Of a DNA stretch of 64,000 bases, positions 1 through 11,320 are shown in pieces. The notes under the pieces were generated by a model, which worked only from the letters and a program-made list of their open reading frames with translations, was not told the DNA's origin and ran no database searches. The stretch is taken from positions 63,079,719 through 63,143,718 of the forward strand of contig CM068835.1 of assembly GCA_028554795.2 (NCBI GenBank), read 5' to 3'. Source of the stretch: Sinohyriopsis cumingii (Eukaryota; Mollusca; Bivalvia; Unionida; Unionidae). The translations under genes and the position numbers were made by a program. The stretch's first letter is position 1; every line of letters begins with the position of its first letter.

Positions 1-295
1 TGGGTAATATACTCATCAATTTGATGACATTGTTTGATAATCTTAAAAGGTATGGTTAATATATTTTCAGTTTGATGACAGTGTTTGATAATCCGAAAAT
101 GTATGGGTAAAATGCCCTTCAATTTGATAAAATTGACTAATAACCGGAAAAAGTATGGGTAATATACCCATCAATTTATTAAAATTGTTTGATAATCTGA
201 TTTAATTTGGGTAATAAACCTATCAATTTAATGTAATTGTTTGATAATCTGAAAAAGGACGGGTAACTTACGCATCAATTTGCCGAAATCTAACT
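1..295. repeat. 52-bp minisatellite, about 5.6 units
   Basis: Six successive diverged units of about 52 bp each begin with TGGGTAATAT or a variant and contain a core like CATCAATTTGAT followed by TTTGATAATC. Units start near 1, 53, 104, 156, 208 and 260. The array is probably cut by the window edge, so its true length is unknown. The units differ at many positions, so this is an old array. No coding potential is seen. Confidence 0.85.
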
Positions 296-655
296 GATGA
301 GCATTAAATAAGATTCTGTCATAATATATTTTTTTGTTTTTCAACAAAATCAATTTTGAAATTATTATGTAATTTTTCATTTTCTGTTTTTTGATGAGAT
401 TTTTATTATTTCGAGTATTATGTTAAGCCATGAATTATAAAATCTAACTAATTGTCTTATTTTGAGCATGATTTTAGCCAATCAATTAGAAAATCCGTCT
501 GATATTCGTTATTTTAAGAATACTTTAACTGAAATCAGGACGAGAATGATTACAAAATAAGTTTTTGTTATAATATATTTTATTTCCCCTGATTATGGAG
601 GATTTAAAATATATCAATAACGTGAAGATCAATGATCGTACATACATATTCAAAT
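296..655. other. AT-rich stretch without features
   Basis: Poly-T and poly-A rich sequence between the minisatellite and the end of the minus-strand coding relic. I see no gene, RNA or repeat in it. Confidence 0.6.
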
Positions 656-1291
656 TTAAAATTTATCTTCGTATAGCAAGAAAACGTCCGGTTTGGTCCG
701 TAAGTTTGAAATGTATCCTTGATATAGCGGATTATAACCTCGCAAATAGACCGGATAACTAGGTTCTTGTACAATCAAATATCCAGGAGGTAATTGAGAC
801 GTAAATGTATATAAAATATATCCTTGCTGTTCCTGGTTGGATTTTTCAAGATCTATTTTATAGGTGCCATCAATTGTATCACATGCAAGATTGACTGCAA
901 CTGTTGATGTTTTATTAACAATTGATGATGAAATTTGACGACCGCTGCCGTATGAATCATATTTATGTTTGAGAATAGCTACTGGTGGGGCTATTTTTCT
1001 CCGTGATTCAAGTAATTTGAGAAAATATACATCGATGAGATCGCATACGGATTTTTATAGTTCGTCGTTATTAAATCCTGGTATTAAATATTGTAGCAGA
1101 TCTGCTTCAGTTATTTTGTAGTAATTGAGAAATATTTTTTTTAGTGTGGAATTAAATTCTTTATCTCCTATGGTTCGTCCACTTATTTTTTCATCATACA
1201 TTACTTCCTCAACTATAATGCAGATGACATCTGATGCAACGTAAATTGAATGTTGACTTGTTTCGATGATTTGTTGTTTTTCATCATCATT
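656..1291 (-). pseudogene. decayed minus-strand coding region of unknown family (C-terminal end)
   Basis: One minus-strand frame is open for 132 codons from 1054 down to a TAA at 656-658. Across a single stop (1055-1057) the same frame stays open for 78 more codons, to a stop at 1292-1294. In sequence this AT-rich that is unlikely by chance. The conceptual protein is soluble-looking and rich in Tyr, Pro and Asp near its end, with motifs such as QLPPGYLIVQEPSYP and VYLRGYNPLY. I do not recognise the family. It may be a transposon or integrated element protein, or an old host gene. No ATG opens the longer part, so it is a broken or partial sequence. Confidence 0.45.
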
Positions 1292-1294
1292 TTA

Positions 1295-2600
1295 GTATTG
1301 TGTGATACTGGAAAATAAATTTCGTAGATCACCAAGCACACCCGTGTGTTCAGCTTTAATGTCGTTAGAAAATCTTCTGACAAGTGTGTCTGCATTGATT
1401 ATTGGAAGATAAGTTTTGGTATCACAATCAAAATCATATACTGTTCTTTTTAATTTAGGAAGTTTTTACGATCAGATGTAGTAAAATAGAATCAGTAAGA
1501 GAAGGACCTTATCTATTTTCCAATAATATTCCATGAATATCTTTTTCGATATTCTGAAAGATTGATAAATATTTGTTTTGTCCGTGAAGAAATCATCCAA
1601 CTTTTATTCTGTTGATCCTTGACGAACAGGTGGTATGTCCAGCAATCATAACACACTTCGGAATAATGAATGATAAATATATGCAGCGTAATCGTACGAA
1701 AATATTTATATCGCAGCTGATAATGTTGATTTGTGAACAGTAATATCAATTTTGTATTCTTTTTCTAACATAGATTTAAGTTTGCTCTGAAATTCTTCGT
1801 TGATTTGTTCGATTTGCTAATCACCTGTAGGAATATCAACAACCTGCTAATCGGGGGTTCCATCTGGTTAATTTTTATTTGCAAATACCAGTGAATTATT
1901 TGCTTGCAACCCACAGAATGACATTGATCTAATATTCGACCAGATTTGATATAAACGTAATTGTGTTAGCCAATTTCTTTTGAAGAAATTGCAGTTGGAA
2001 TGTTGACGTTGAATTCAGGCCTGGTTGAGATTGCCGATAACATCGTTGTTTTTCACGGAGTTGTATTTACGACAATCTGCTCTAGTGATCGGTGTTGACA
2101 TTAGTTATAACCCCTGATTTTAAATCAAGATTTAAAGTCACGATTTTCTCAACCAGACATAGATTCTGTCGCAGTTATGGCCTCGTTATAAATCTTAGTC
2201 ATTTCTGTGAACTCATAATCTAATATTATTTCATCACTAAAACCTGGTGATTTTTAAGAAGATAATTTGGAGCATTCTTATGTCGCTGCATGCAACTTTG
2301 TTGTATACTCGTGTAGTTTTGTATTTGTACACAAATATATTTTTGCGATGTTTTTATGAACACCAGCAATTTTATTACTGCTGGTGATGTCATTGTTATT
2401 ATTGATAGCAAAACACCTGTTCCAGCGATAACAGCAGACGCCGAGTACACAATTATGTCAACGACAACTACATGTCTTCGATAGTTTTTACTTTTACTGT
2501 ATACTCGTCAACAATATATTTGAGATTTGGTTGCCATTCGCGTGCTTAATTTTATGAAGAACGTTGAAAGTCAGTTGGGGAGTTCGTTATCTTTTAAGTA
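1295..2600 (-). other. possible continuation of the decayed coding region
   Basis: Short minus-strand open stretches continue upstream of the relic, for example 1513-1749 (78 codons) and 2226-2450 (74 codons). They are in shifted frames, as expected for a degenerated coding sequence. Their products have no motif I recognise. It is not shown that they belong to the same gene. Otherwise the stretch is featureless AT-rich DNA. Confidence 0.25.
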
Positions 2601-2602
2601 GG

Positions 2603-2866
2603 TTGTTGTTGTTGTTGTTGTTATTGTTGTTGGGTTTGACACCATTTTGCAGCACACGATAGGCTATACATGGAAGCCAGTATTAATGATGGAGGAAGAA
2701 CCCGGGAAAACCCGGAAAAGTACCACCGACCCTCGAGAAGCTACTGGCAAGCTTTCTCACATACACACATTGGCCAAATCCGAGACTCGAACCTACGCAG
2801 ACAGAAGTGAGATGGCAGTGATCCGTAACGGAGAGCGCTTTAGACCACTCGGCCACTCGTGGCCAC
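2603..2866 (-). mobile_element. SINE family A (tRNA-Ser/Leu-like head, AAC tail), near full length
   Basis: On the minus strand the element starts near 2866 with a tRNA-like head. Box A is TGGCCGAGTGG (about 2843-2853) and box B is GGTTCGAGTCTC (about 2782-2793). The spacing suits a class II tRNA (Ser/Leu) with a long variable arm. The body carries blocks shared with the 46.2-kb copy, such as GGCAGTGATCCGT and GAACCCGGGAAAACC on the plus strand. The 3' end is an (AAC)n tail, seen on the plus strand as GTT repeats at 2603-2635. These boxes are the expected internal RNA polymerase III promoter. It sits inside the minus-strand coding relics, so it probably inserted after they decayed. Confidence 0.85.
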
Positions 2867-3212
2867 CAAGTAGTTGCAGTTTAGCGACTAATTATAGACA
2901 CCAATAATACAACGCGGTGATGTTTTCTTCTTCAGGCTCCACCACGAATATTGTCAAGTCGTTTTGATCCAACATAACTAACACCCGGGGACGTGGTTTT
3001 AAGAGTTACGATTGCGTCTGAGTAACATTTGCTATCTTTCTTGTATGAGCTATTTTCTCCTTGAGAATTTTTGTTTTCTTAATGTGACCGTTTGGTTCTT
3101 CTTTGGATTTTTTCGTGAGAGTATTTTTCTTTTAAGTACTGCTTGCTCATTAGGATGTAATTTCAAGAGGAACAAATGACAGCCCCCATAAAAGGATTTT
3201 GTCCCATATGCT
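2867..3212. other. unassigned stretch with short minus-strand open frames
   Basis: A 75-codon minus-strand frame (3050-3277) overlaps the end of the 101-codon ORF in another frame. It is rich in Lys/Arg near its end. This could be the frameshifted continuation of that ORF. No family is recognised. Confidence 0.25.
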
Positions 3213-3518
3213 TCAGGATAGCATGTTGTTAGATCTGTTTGTCGATTCTCGGATATAGCCATCTGCGACAAAGCCAATATATGTTGTTTGTAAAGAAGCG
3301 TTGGTTTTAGTAGGGATGTGAATGATGCCGTGAAGTAATTGACGTGCTATGATTAAAAGGCATTGTTCGAATTCTTTGATGCAGGCTTCCAAAACACGGG
3401 CACGCCTATTTGCATTTTTCTGAAGACTGAAGCCGTACAGGGCAAGAATCAGTTTGGCTGGAAGATCAGATGGTGAGGAAGTAATGTTGACAACTGTTGA
3501 AGAGAAACGATGTGTCAT
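3213..3518 (-). CDS. 101-codon ORF, unknown; probably a coding relic
   Basis: An ATG-initiated minus-strand ORF of 101 codons. The product is mixed in character, with a central run (LILALYGFSLQKNANRRARV) followed by a Cys/Leu-rich helix-like segment and a polar C-terminus. I do not recognise it. At its stop, open reading continues in a neighbouring frame down to 3050, so a frameshift is possible. It lies in the same orientation as relics at 0.7-1.3 kb and 4.1-4.6 kb, so all may be remnants of one multi-gene insertion or one old gene. It could still be chance. Confidence 0.3.
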   Translation of the reverse strand: MTHRFSSTVVNITSSPSDLPAKLILALYGFSLQKNANRRARVLEACIKEFEQCLLIIARQLLHGIIHIPTKTNASLQTTYIGFVADGYIRESTNRSNNMLS

Positions 3519-4127
3519 ATATTTTTATAATTTGTATACGTCTTTTAAATGATGGGTTTTCCTTCTAGGCGATGGTGGTGAAATAGATGATAGAAAACCT
3601 CATATTATTGGGAGTGGTGGGTTTAAACCCACGAGTAAAATAGACATTTGGTGTTTGGCATCGTCATATTACACTTGTGATTTATGCCTGGGAATTTTAA
3701 AGGAGACCACGGAAAGACAAGTGAGACTGATGTACGATGCGCATTACTTTCTTGAAGCCAATTCCGGGTAATGTAATGACACCGGCATCATAATGGTGCC
3801 CTTTGCCAGTAAACCAAATTTTAATGTCTTCTTCGCCTTCTCTCAACATTTATTCGAAGACAACCAAATGTGTTTGACTCGTTTCAGTCATGATCCTGAT
3901 GTCTTCGCGAGAAATGCCTTAGGCAAAGACGATGCATTCTGTTTGATTTTCTTTAAGTAGCATGCATGCCGATTACGATTCCTTGTAACACTATATGATT
4001 CATTGGGGTACACGATCTATCAAATATTCTGTTTATGTTTATGAGACGTTTGACAAATTAACTTGTGCCTGAACCGTTCAATACAGTAATCAGCATGTTA
4101 AAAATGATGGCAAAGATATAGTTACTC
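3519..4127. other. unassigned stretch between minus-strand relics
   Basis: No repeat or RNA is seen. Minus-strand frames have short open stretches (about 20-35 codons, one clearly hydrophobic near 4050-4120), but none is supportable as a gene. Confidence 0.4.
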
Positions 4128-4307
4128 TCAACTTTGACGATCTAACTTGTCACCAATAACTTTGAAAGTAGTGGTGAAGTAGGAAGATGCAGACATAGCG
4201 GGAGTGTTCATAATAACGTAGACGATAGGATAAATATTCTGCTTCCAGGACACGTTAACTAAGTTTTCGAACAAATTGTCAAAATATTTACAATCTAAAA
4301 ATTTCAT
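4128..4307 (-). CDS. 59-codon ORF, unknown; coding-like relic
   Basis: The minus-strand ATG at 4305-4307 opens 59 codons to a TGA at 4128-4130. The product looks protein-like rather than random, with alternating hydrophobic and polar residues and the motif YPIVYVIMNTPA in the middle. It is followed by a Ser/Thr-rich stretch. It lies 63 bp downstream of the 63-codon ORF on the same strand. A splice joining the two was tested and does not keep phase. The family is unknown. Confidence 0.3.
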   Translation of the reverse strand: MKFLDCKYFDNLFENLVNVSWKQNIYPIVYVIMNTPAMSASSYFTTTFKVIGDKLDRQS

Positions 4308-4370
4308 AAATACAAATAGCTATGTGCATAAATACATTACAAAGGACAATTACCAGATTACCAATTACCA

Positions 4371-4562
4371 CTAAGTCAATGTACAACTCACCCAAGAGAA
4401 GTGTAGTCCAGAATTTGTAGGGACGCTCTCAAATCCTAATTGAGTCTCCACACCGCCACGCACTGTCTCTAACGTTCCCTCGGGTATGTCGACCTTTTCG
4501 ATGGGAACGAAGATATTGTATAGAATATGGTTTTCTTCTGTGTCGAGTTCATACATTATCAC
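4371..4562 (-). CDS. 63-codon acidic ORF, unknown
   Basis: A minus-strand ORF from ATG at 4562 to TAG at 4371, acidic at its N-terminus (motif YELDTEENH) and followed by an amphipathic segment. Its GC content is higher than the surroundings. A GTGAGT near its 3' end could be a splice donor, but no phase-compatible acceptor was found. It could be the 5' end of the relic cluster that continues to lower coordinates. No family is recognised. Confidence 0.3.
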   Translation of the reverse strand: MIMYELDTEENHILYNIFVPIEKVDIPEGTLETVRGGVETQLGFESVPTNSGLHFSWVSCTLT

Positions 4563-6850
4563 TTATTCTAACACGGCATGAGATTAAATATAATGTTGAC
4601 TATAAGCACTTGGATCAAGGGCACACATGTTTGGCATAAGGAGCTAATTCTTGCTTCCAAACGTGACTTCCTAAATGCATCTAGTCACGTTCTAGTCAGC
4701 AAGTTACGCATACAAATTCGAAAGCATCAAAAGTCGATAAAACAATCTTCTCTTTCGGGAGATATTTATGAATGGCTGGTCATTATAAATGTTCAAAATA
4801 ATTAAAGCTTATATTGCCTGCGGGTACCACATTGAGACCACATTTTAAAATGTCTGTACCGTAAAGTATGCAAGTGTTCTTTAATAGAGAGACTAACTTC
4901 TGGACAGTGTCGACGACAAGAATGTCTATTACACCTGTAATGTAAATTGTCTAAACATATATACCCGGCTGAACGTTTTCTTGAGCAAGGCATGTGTCAT
5001 TTCTTTGGTTAGCTGGACTTGTGAATATAATAACAAATACAAGTAGAAATGGATGTTTATAAAACCCAATATGTGGATATATCTAAATAATACTTCGTTC
5101 TTGTTGCCTCCCTATATGTTAGACTTTTAAACTGGCCTAGCGTTTTATACTGAGCGTAGTGCCCTTGTATCAGTGATACAAGTTCAAAGTTAAATGTCAT
5201 AGGTAAACAAATGCATGCATTGCACGTTGTCTTGAAACGCAGAGATGATTGATAATACAAAAATTAGAAAAATTGTCTAAGTGTGTATTCTTGCGGAAAA
5301 GATATTTGGCCAGTAGGGCATTAGTTACTTTGAAATACTCGACATGCCGTATATATTTACTTATATAATAAGCCCAGCGGCATACTGCACTGTTTCATAG
5401 TTGAAAATGCATACTGCGCAAGCAGATCTGTCTGTGCAGCTTGTTAGGCGTAATCAGTAAAACAAAATATATACAGCCAATCTGAATAGCACATTATGCT
5501 ACAGCATATTGGGAGAGTTGTTGTTTGTAGCTTGACACAACTTATAAGCGAGTGTACAAAGTAACAATGAGTTCAGTATATGTCTGTACATATTTCCATC
5601 TTTACAGCCGTACATACAGTAGACAAATCAAACTTGATGGAAACTCCATGTTTCGATGGTTGACGTTAATTCATCCAAGCTGTTGCCTTCACAGACCGGG
5701 CATAGTAGTTATCATGGCTGAACATATTGTGGCTCGTAGTAGACAGATTACATTGTATTACCTTTTAGTTGCAGCAATATAACACTGTACCAGCAGATCA
5801 CATGGACAATTCAAGCCCAGCCTCTGTTTTGTAGGTCCACACTAAATATAATAATAAGAAGTTGACCTAAATCCATATTGACTAACTTGACCACTTGATT
5901 GTATCATGTGTACACTTAAGTAAAGAAAAAGGCATTAAAGAAAGTATAGTATGACTCAGATTAATTAGTCTTGAGTCTGTGTAACGGTGTTCAGATGGGC
6001 AGCCAGCAATGTGAGAAACTTTTGAAAATATGGCCTCTGGTACTGGGGTTATAAGACCCAAAAACACGCTAAACTTCACAACTTGTTCATGTGGAAAGAT
6101 AATTCATGTCAGGTTCTATGTATTAGATTGTAGGGCAAGAAAGATGTCATATACTTCCTCTCATGCGGATACTGGTACACAGTGTTACGATGCAAATGTT
6201 GATAACAGTTGTTGAATATAATTGTTCTCTCATGATGTAGCTACCATTCAGAGAATTATTTTGTTGGTGATCATAAATGTGACTGACATAAAACAGTTAG
6301 ATACCAATGAGGATATCCTTGATTTGATTATATAATATTTAAAACATTAGGGAAGGAAAAGATGAGGAAATTTATCTCCAGCAACTGTAACATTATCATT
6401 AAAGGGATAAAATCTTGAGTGGCACATTACAAGATGAAATAATTATCAAAATAAAACGCGAATCTTGTTCGATGCATATTGTGCAAAATGACAGAAATCA
6501 TTGTAAATCCCAGTATGTGGGATACCATAAGGATGGAAATTAGCAATTCAGGCCATCAGATATAACACATTCAAAGACTGTTAATTAATGGCTTCAGTCC
6601 TCTTGAATGAGATTTAGACAAGCTCTTCGAACGAACTTCCATTGCTCTAAACCATTAACTTTGATGACAGTGGCTTTCCAGCTTCTTTTGTTTGCACACA
6701 TGTTTGCAATTACGTTTGTTTAATTACAAAGGACATGCTATGTACAAGAGGTTGATCAACAGGGATGTATGTTTTAGCTAAGGATTTTTTTATTTACACC
6801 ACGTCATGGACAGGATAATCACAAAACTGAACACCTTGTATTTTCTGCAT
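4563..6850. other. non-coding AT-rich stretch
   Basis: Only short overlapping ORFs (61-76 codons) on both strands, without motifs, paired splice sites or family resemblance. No repeat structure is evident by eye. Confidence 0.5.
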
Positions 6851-6852
<2 letters not shown>

Positions 6853-6885
<33 letters not shown>

Positions 6886-6886
6886 A
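6853..6886. repeat. (AAT)n microsatellite
   Basis: About eleven near-perfect AAT/ATA triplets, followed by a short mirror-like ATTATTGTTATTGCTATTG segment. Confidence 0.85.
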
Positions 6887-7164
6887 AATTATTATTGTTA
6901 TTGCTATTGTAACTGATTAGATTCGTCCAAGCATTTAAGAGAAAAAGACCTAGACACGTGATAGCGTTAGGGAACTTATTATTCTAATTTTCTATATTGC
7001 TGAATTTCCTTGTCTTTAAAATCCCTACCGGGAATTTATCGTTGTATAATAAGTTTCAGAAACCGTAGGTCATAATTTTAAGGATCATAGAAACTGCATG
7101 TTCATAATCTGATAACTTTTCATTCAAATTTAAATCATCAATCCATTAATATGCCCTTCAGAAA

Positions 7165-7760
7165 AAGATATGGGCATCGATCAACGCTTAGAAATTACAT
7201 TGCTCAGCCATTAATTTTACAACTGCGTTGCACTTTCAAAAACAGAACAATACTCTCTTGGAAGCTTCATTTTTTCTTCTATTGATTCACAGCATTTCAG
7301 TGAGTTGGACAAAAATATTTGATTCACGAAATTTAGTTGAAATGGTACAACCTATAACAGTGGGAAATAATAATTCACATAACAATGTCCATAAAATCAT
7401 GCATATATGTTCTGTCAGACAAAGAAGAGGTGCTGGTTTTATTCCTATGGATTGGGTTGAAATAAATAAAGATGTCACTAGAAAAATACATATTATTGAT
7501 TTGTCAAAATAATATATGTCCACAGGGTGTCAAAACTGGTTAAGAATGTATATCGAAGGTGGAATAATCTTTTAAATCTTCGTCAAAAGTTGAATATTTC
7601 AAGGACGTCATGAAAGTAATGAAAGTCATTTCAATATCAACTTGTAATGATGACACCTGAGTTAGGGTAAACCTTGTTTTCATATGAAAATATTTAACTT
7701 TGATATTTTACCTTATCAGAATTAAGCAAAACGTTCAAAATTGAATGTATTCGTGCAAGA
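7165..7760. repeat. unclassified dispersed repeat, copy 1
   Basis: This ~600-bp segment is collinear with 15265-15830. Shared blocks include ACATTGCTCAGCCA, ACAACTGCGTTG, AATAATTCACATAACAATGT, GGTGGAATA-TCTTTTAAAT and CAATATCAACTTGT. The similarity is patchy with indels, so both copies are old. A 94-codon plus-strand ORF lies inside (7228-7512). The second copy has a shorter frame in the equivalent place (15377-15559) with a related GTA/AAT-rich core, so a once-coding origin is possible. No terminal repeats are obvious. It could be an unclassified transposon or a segmental duplication. Confidence 0.7.
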
Positions 7761-8287
7761 AAAAAACAACAATAAATGGTTTAAGAACAGAATGAGCTCT
7801 TGATGAAAGCGTTCCATATGGATATAAATCTTGTCTTTTATCAACACACCATTACCATTACATGTAACGACCGTATGGTCACAAACTTAATATAACAGTC
7901 GAAAAATTAAGAACTTTGCACCGTGACTGAACAGTTCAATGACATATTATTATCACGTAACATATCTAGATACAATAAAATGCACGTTTGCATACTTCTG
8001 TCAGGAACACAATATGTGTGAGTGACTCAGAAATAGGAATCAAACTGAACATATATTTTCTTATATATTCCATATTTTGCGACTGGACCCTATGTGAAAA
8101 CATACATTATTGATTTACGACGAACTAAATATATCCCAACGACAATTCGCAAACAATAGCCAATCCTCATAATGCTTCTCTAAATTTCAATATATTATCC
8201 GTCATTGAGAATATATTCCGTATGCGCCATTTCAAGTCTTAATATTTCACAAAAAACATGCATTTTCCGATGAATAAATCATTTTCA
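7761..8287. other. non-coding AT-rich stretch
   Basis: Nothing supportable is seen between the dispersed repeat and the composite microsatellite. Confidence 0.55.
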
Positions 8288-8945
8288 TGTATGTATGTAT
8301 GTATGTATGTATGTATGTATCTATGTATGTATCTATGTATGCATGCATGCATGTATGTACGTACGTACGTATGTACGTATGTATGCATGCATGTCTGTCT
8401 GTCTGTCTGTCTGTATGTTTGTAATGTATGTCTGTCTGTATGTATGTCTGTATGTGTACATGTGTGTGTTTATGCGTGTGTGTATGTGTGTGTATGTATG
8501 TGTATGTGTGTATGTGTATGTGTATGTGTGTATGTGTGTGTATGTTGTGTGTATGTGTGTGCATGTGTGTATGTATATGTCTGCGTTTTTATGTATGCAT
8601 ATCTATATATCTATATATTTCTATCTATCTATTTATCTATGTATGTATCTATGTATCTATGTATATATATAGGTATATATGTATGTATATATATATATTT
8701 GTATCTATCGATGTATCTATATATGCATCTATCTATGTATTCATCTATGTATTTATATATTTATCGATCGTTGGTTGGTTGGTTAGTTGGTTCGTTCGTT
8801 GATTCTTTGTTTGGTTGATGGTTGGGTCGTTGGTTGGTTGGTTGGCTGGTTGGTTGGTTGGTTGGTTGGTTGTTTGGTTCATTCGTTCGTTCGTTCGTTC
8901 GTTCCTTCGTTAGTTCGTTTGGTCGTTAGTTCGTTCGTTCGTAAG
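8288..8945. repeat. composite tetranucleotide microsatellite, about 650 bp
   Basis: A continuous chain of simple repeats with changing unit: (GTAT)n from 8288, then (GCAT)/(GTAC), (GTCT)n near 8392-8412, mixed (GTGTAT)/(GT) at 8450-8580, and (TCTA)/(TATC) at 8590-8765. It ends with (GGTT)n at 8768-8880 and (GTTC)n to 8945. Long ORFs cross it in several frames only because no stop codon arises in these units. They encode Met-Tyr-Val-Cys or Trp-Leu-Val-Gly runs and are not genes. Confidence 0.95.
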
Positions 8946-10700
8946 CGTATCATACAATTATATCCTGGATCTTATAAAGTAACTAAATCAAGAAGAATAT
9001 ATTGTTTTAGTAAAGATGTGCCCCATTAAACTGGGTCATTTTGCATGACTACTTTTGTTTTCTAAAGTAACTAGGTATTTTTTAATAATATAATAACAAT
9101 ATCGTGAATATTCCACTATCGTACCATTTCTTAGAGAAGACATTCATTTCGCATTGTTCCTAGGTTAAGAAAATATTCTACTTGTAGTCATAAATCTTGG
9201 ATCTGGAAGAAAATGCAGCTTCATACAATTCATCGAAAACGTTCCCATGCCTCTATTGCTGGGCAACGATTGAAGTATTGTGAAAGCCTTATTATTTTTA
9301 TATTCAATATTGCTTAATCTCAAATGCCGCCTTCATTTGCAAAAAGTCCTATATTACAGATCATCTACATATTGCTGAATCGTGAAAATTAATCATCCAA
9401 AACAGCTTTGCGTCAAATTAAAAGTAGTTAAAATGGGAATTTCATCAAGTTACTATTCATGTCGCCTCTTCACAGTTACGAATTAATGCGATGTAAATCG
9501 GTGACTTATGTGATTTAACCGATTTCATTCGAAATCTGGAAACATGATTTGATCCCTTCACCTGTGTAAGGATGCAAATTTATGTCGATCTGTGAAGAAC
9601 ACATGAACTTGGGGACAGGAAACAATTAATTAGACTTATGCTTGTTAAATTGATATAATGTAATGATGTATAATGTCTGTGTCGGGAGTGAAAGTGATTC
9701 TTAATTAAGCCTTCGTTTACTAAACCGTTAGACGGCTATAAAAGGGAATGTTAACTTCGATTTTATATCGGAACTGTCAGAAACTTAGTTTTTCCAGATT
9801 TGTTGTTTGGAATTATATAAGTCATGCTGACCGCAATTTCTGCGGATAATTTTAAAAGGCGGCAAATATATTTAATCCTGATTGATTACGCTAAATAAGG
9901 GGTTAAATTCCCCTCATCGAAAAGTTCTAGTAAGTCTGCAATTTTTCTGCAAGAGCGAAAACATAAGGAACTCAAAGACTGAATTTAAAATAAATTATTT
10001 CGTAATACATTGGTCAAATGGACTGGATGACTGGAAAGTTAACGGACACAATTTGGTGGTAGTTGCGAACATAGCTTGAAAACACAATGTATTTGCGTCA
10101 CTTTTATGTAATTCGTTCATACCAATGTAATGATATGCTTGAATTTAATTTTCTATATTTGCATGAATTTATTTATTTCAATTTGTATATCAATAGTCTC
10201 TATATAAGTGTAACTGTGTTGAGTTCATGTATTTGAGTTCGTACAATGATCTTTATATAAGTTGAATTTTGTCGTCTTGATTATTATAGGAATCTAAGAA
10301 TTTTATGCATTATTTTAGTTGATATGAGTTGAGAGATTCCATTTGAAATTAAAGATCTTAAATGATTTAATGTATGTTAAAGACTTGAATGTGTGTAATC
10401 GCTGAAAATAACGTAGTTATCGTTAAATGAATTTCATTCAATCATTTATGTAATTGAGACGAAAATAGAACTGTTATATCTCGTGTAATGTTAATGGAAT
10501 CAGTGATGAAATAGCTATTAGGAAGTACATTAACCTTGTAAAACTAGTTTTGTTTATGGTCTGCCATGTTTAGCTTGACCAGATAGTCTTTGGACTGTGT
10601 GAATTCCGATAGAACGATATCTGACATAACGAGAGGTGAATAATGATTCGTTTCCATTGGGACAACTGATAGAAGATGTAGGCTGCTTCTCTGTTTATTT
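8946..10700. other. non-coding AT-rich stretch
   Basis: Only short ORFs without recognisable motifs, and no repeat or RNA evident. Confidence 0.5.
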
Positions 10701-10710
10701 TGAATGGGTA

Positions 10711-10780
10711 AGTATCTCCACGGGCGTATCCACGGACGTATCCACGAACATATCCACTAAAGTATCCATGTGCCTACTTA
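10711..10780. repeat. 12-bp tandem repeat, about 5 units
   Basis: Units of the form GGCGTATCCACG recur every 12 bp with substitutions, decaying into looser TATCCA/TATCTA spacing up to about 10830. In one plus-strand frame they read as (x-Val/Ile-Ser-Thr)n, but that frame is not otherwise gene-like. Confidence 0.6.
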
Positions 10781-11229
10781 TCCAAATATCAATGTATCTA
10801 CGTACTTACCTATCCACCTACCCAAAACAAAGTTTGAGGGTCGAATCGAGGCCAGACAGTAGGTAGGGCGGACAAGAGAAAAAGCGAAAGGACCTACACG
10901 AACCGGAATGGAATAAGCATATTATGAAGTTGTACAAGGCAATGACTTCGATCGTTGACTCGATTATATGATGAACTAATTCTATCATTGAAAACAGATC
11001 GGCTATTTATATAAATATATTTGTGTCTAAAATTCGGTGAAAGATTTATTTCAGATAGAAGTGAATCTTCATAATGTACTGTATTTTCCCAGTTGTTTAT
11101 GTAATTGATTAAATTTTGGTTTTCCCATGTACGGGGGCTTGTGTCATTCTGTTCGATGTATCTGCTCAGACCTCTATTTATTCCATTTATAATTTCACTC
11201 TTTATTGTAATATTTACTCGATCCGGGCA
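10781..11229 (-). other. unassigned stretch with a 155-codon minus ORF
   Basis: A minus-strand ORF (10894-11361) runs through this stretch and overlaps the block at 11255-11320 that is shared with 12790-12860. The product shows no recognisable domain. Because part of it lies in repeat sequence flanking the gypsy relic, it may be a fortuitous frame across LTR or leader DNA. Confidence 0.3.
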
Positions 11230-11254
11230 ATAATACAGAGAGCGATCACCCTCG

Positions 11255-11320
11255 AGATAACGATAGCCAAAAAAAAGCGAAAACCTTGTAAGAAGACACA
11301 ACCTCACAACACCAACTTCA
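11255..11320. repeat. block shared with 12790-12860 flanking a gypsy relic
   Basis: The core ACCTTGTAAGAAG followed by ACAACCTCACAACACCA is found here and again at 12816-12850 on the same strand, with weaker similarity on the left. The two blocks bracket the gag/integrase relic. They are candidates for LTR or leader remnants, but neither complete LTR boundaries nor a target-site duplication could be defined. Confidence 0.5.

Noticed and set aside
2647-2907. Plus-strand ORF of 86 codons
   Set aside because: Lies within the SINE; a similar ORF in the other SINE copy (46139-46440) is explained the same way.
8247-9029. Several long ORFs (up to 186 codons) on both strands
   Set aside because: They are produced by the tetranucleotide microsatellite, which contains no stops in these frames. 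The products are Met-Tyr-Val-Cys, His-Thr or Trp-Leu-Val-Gly runs.
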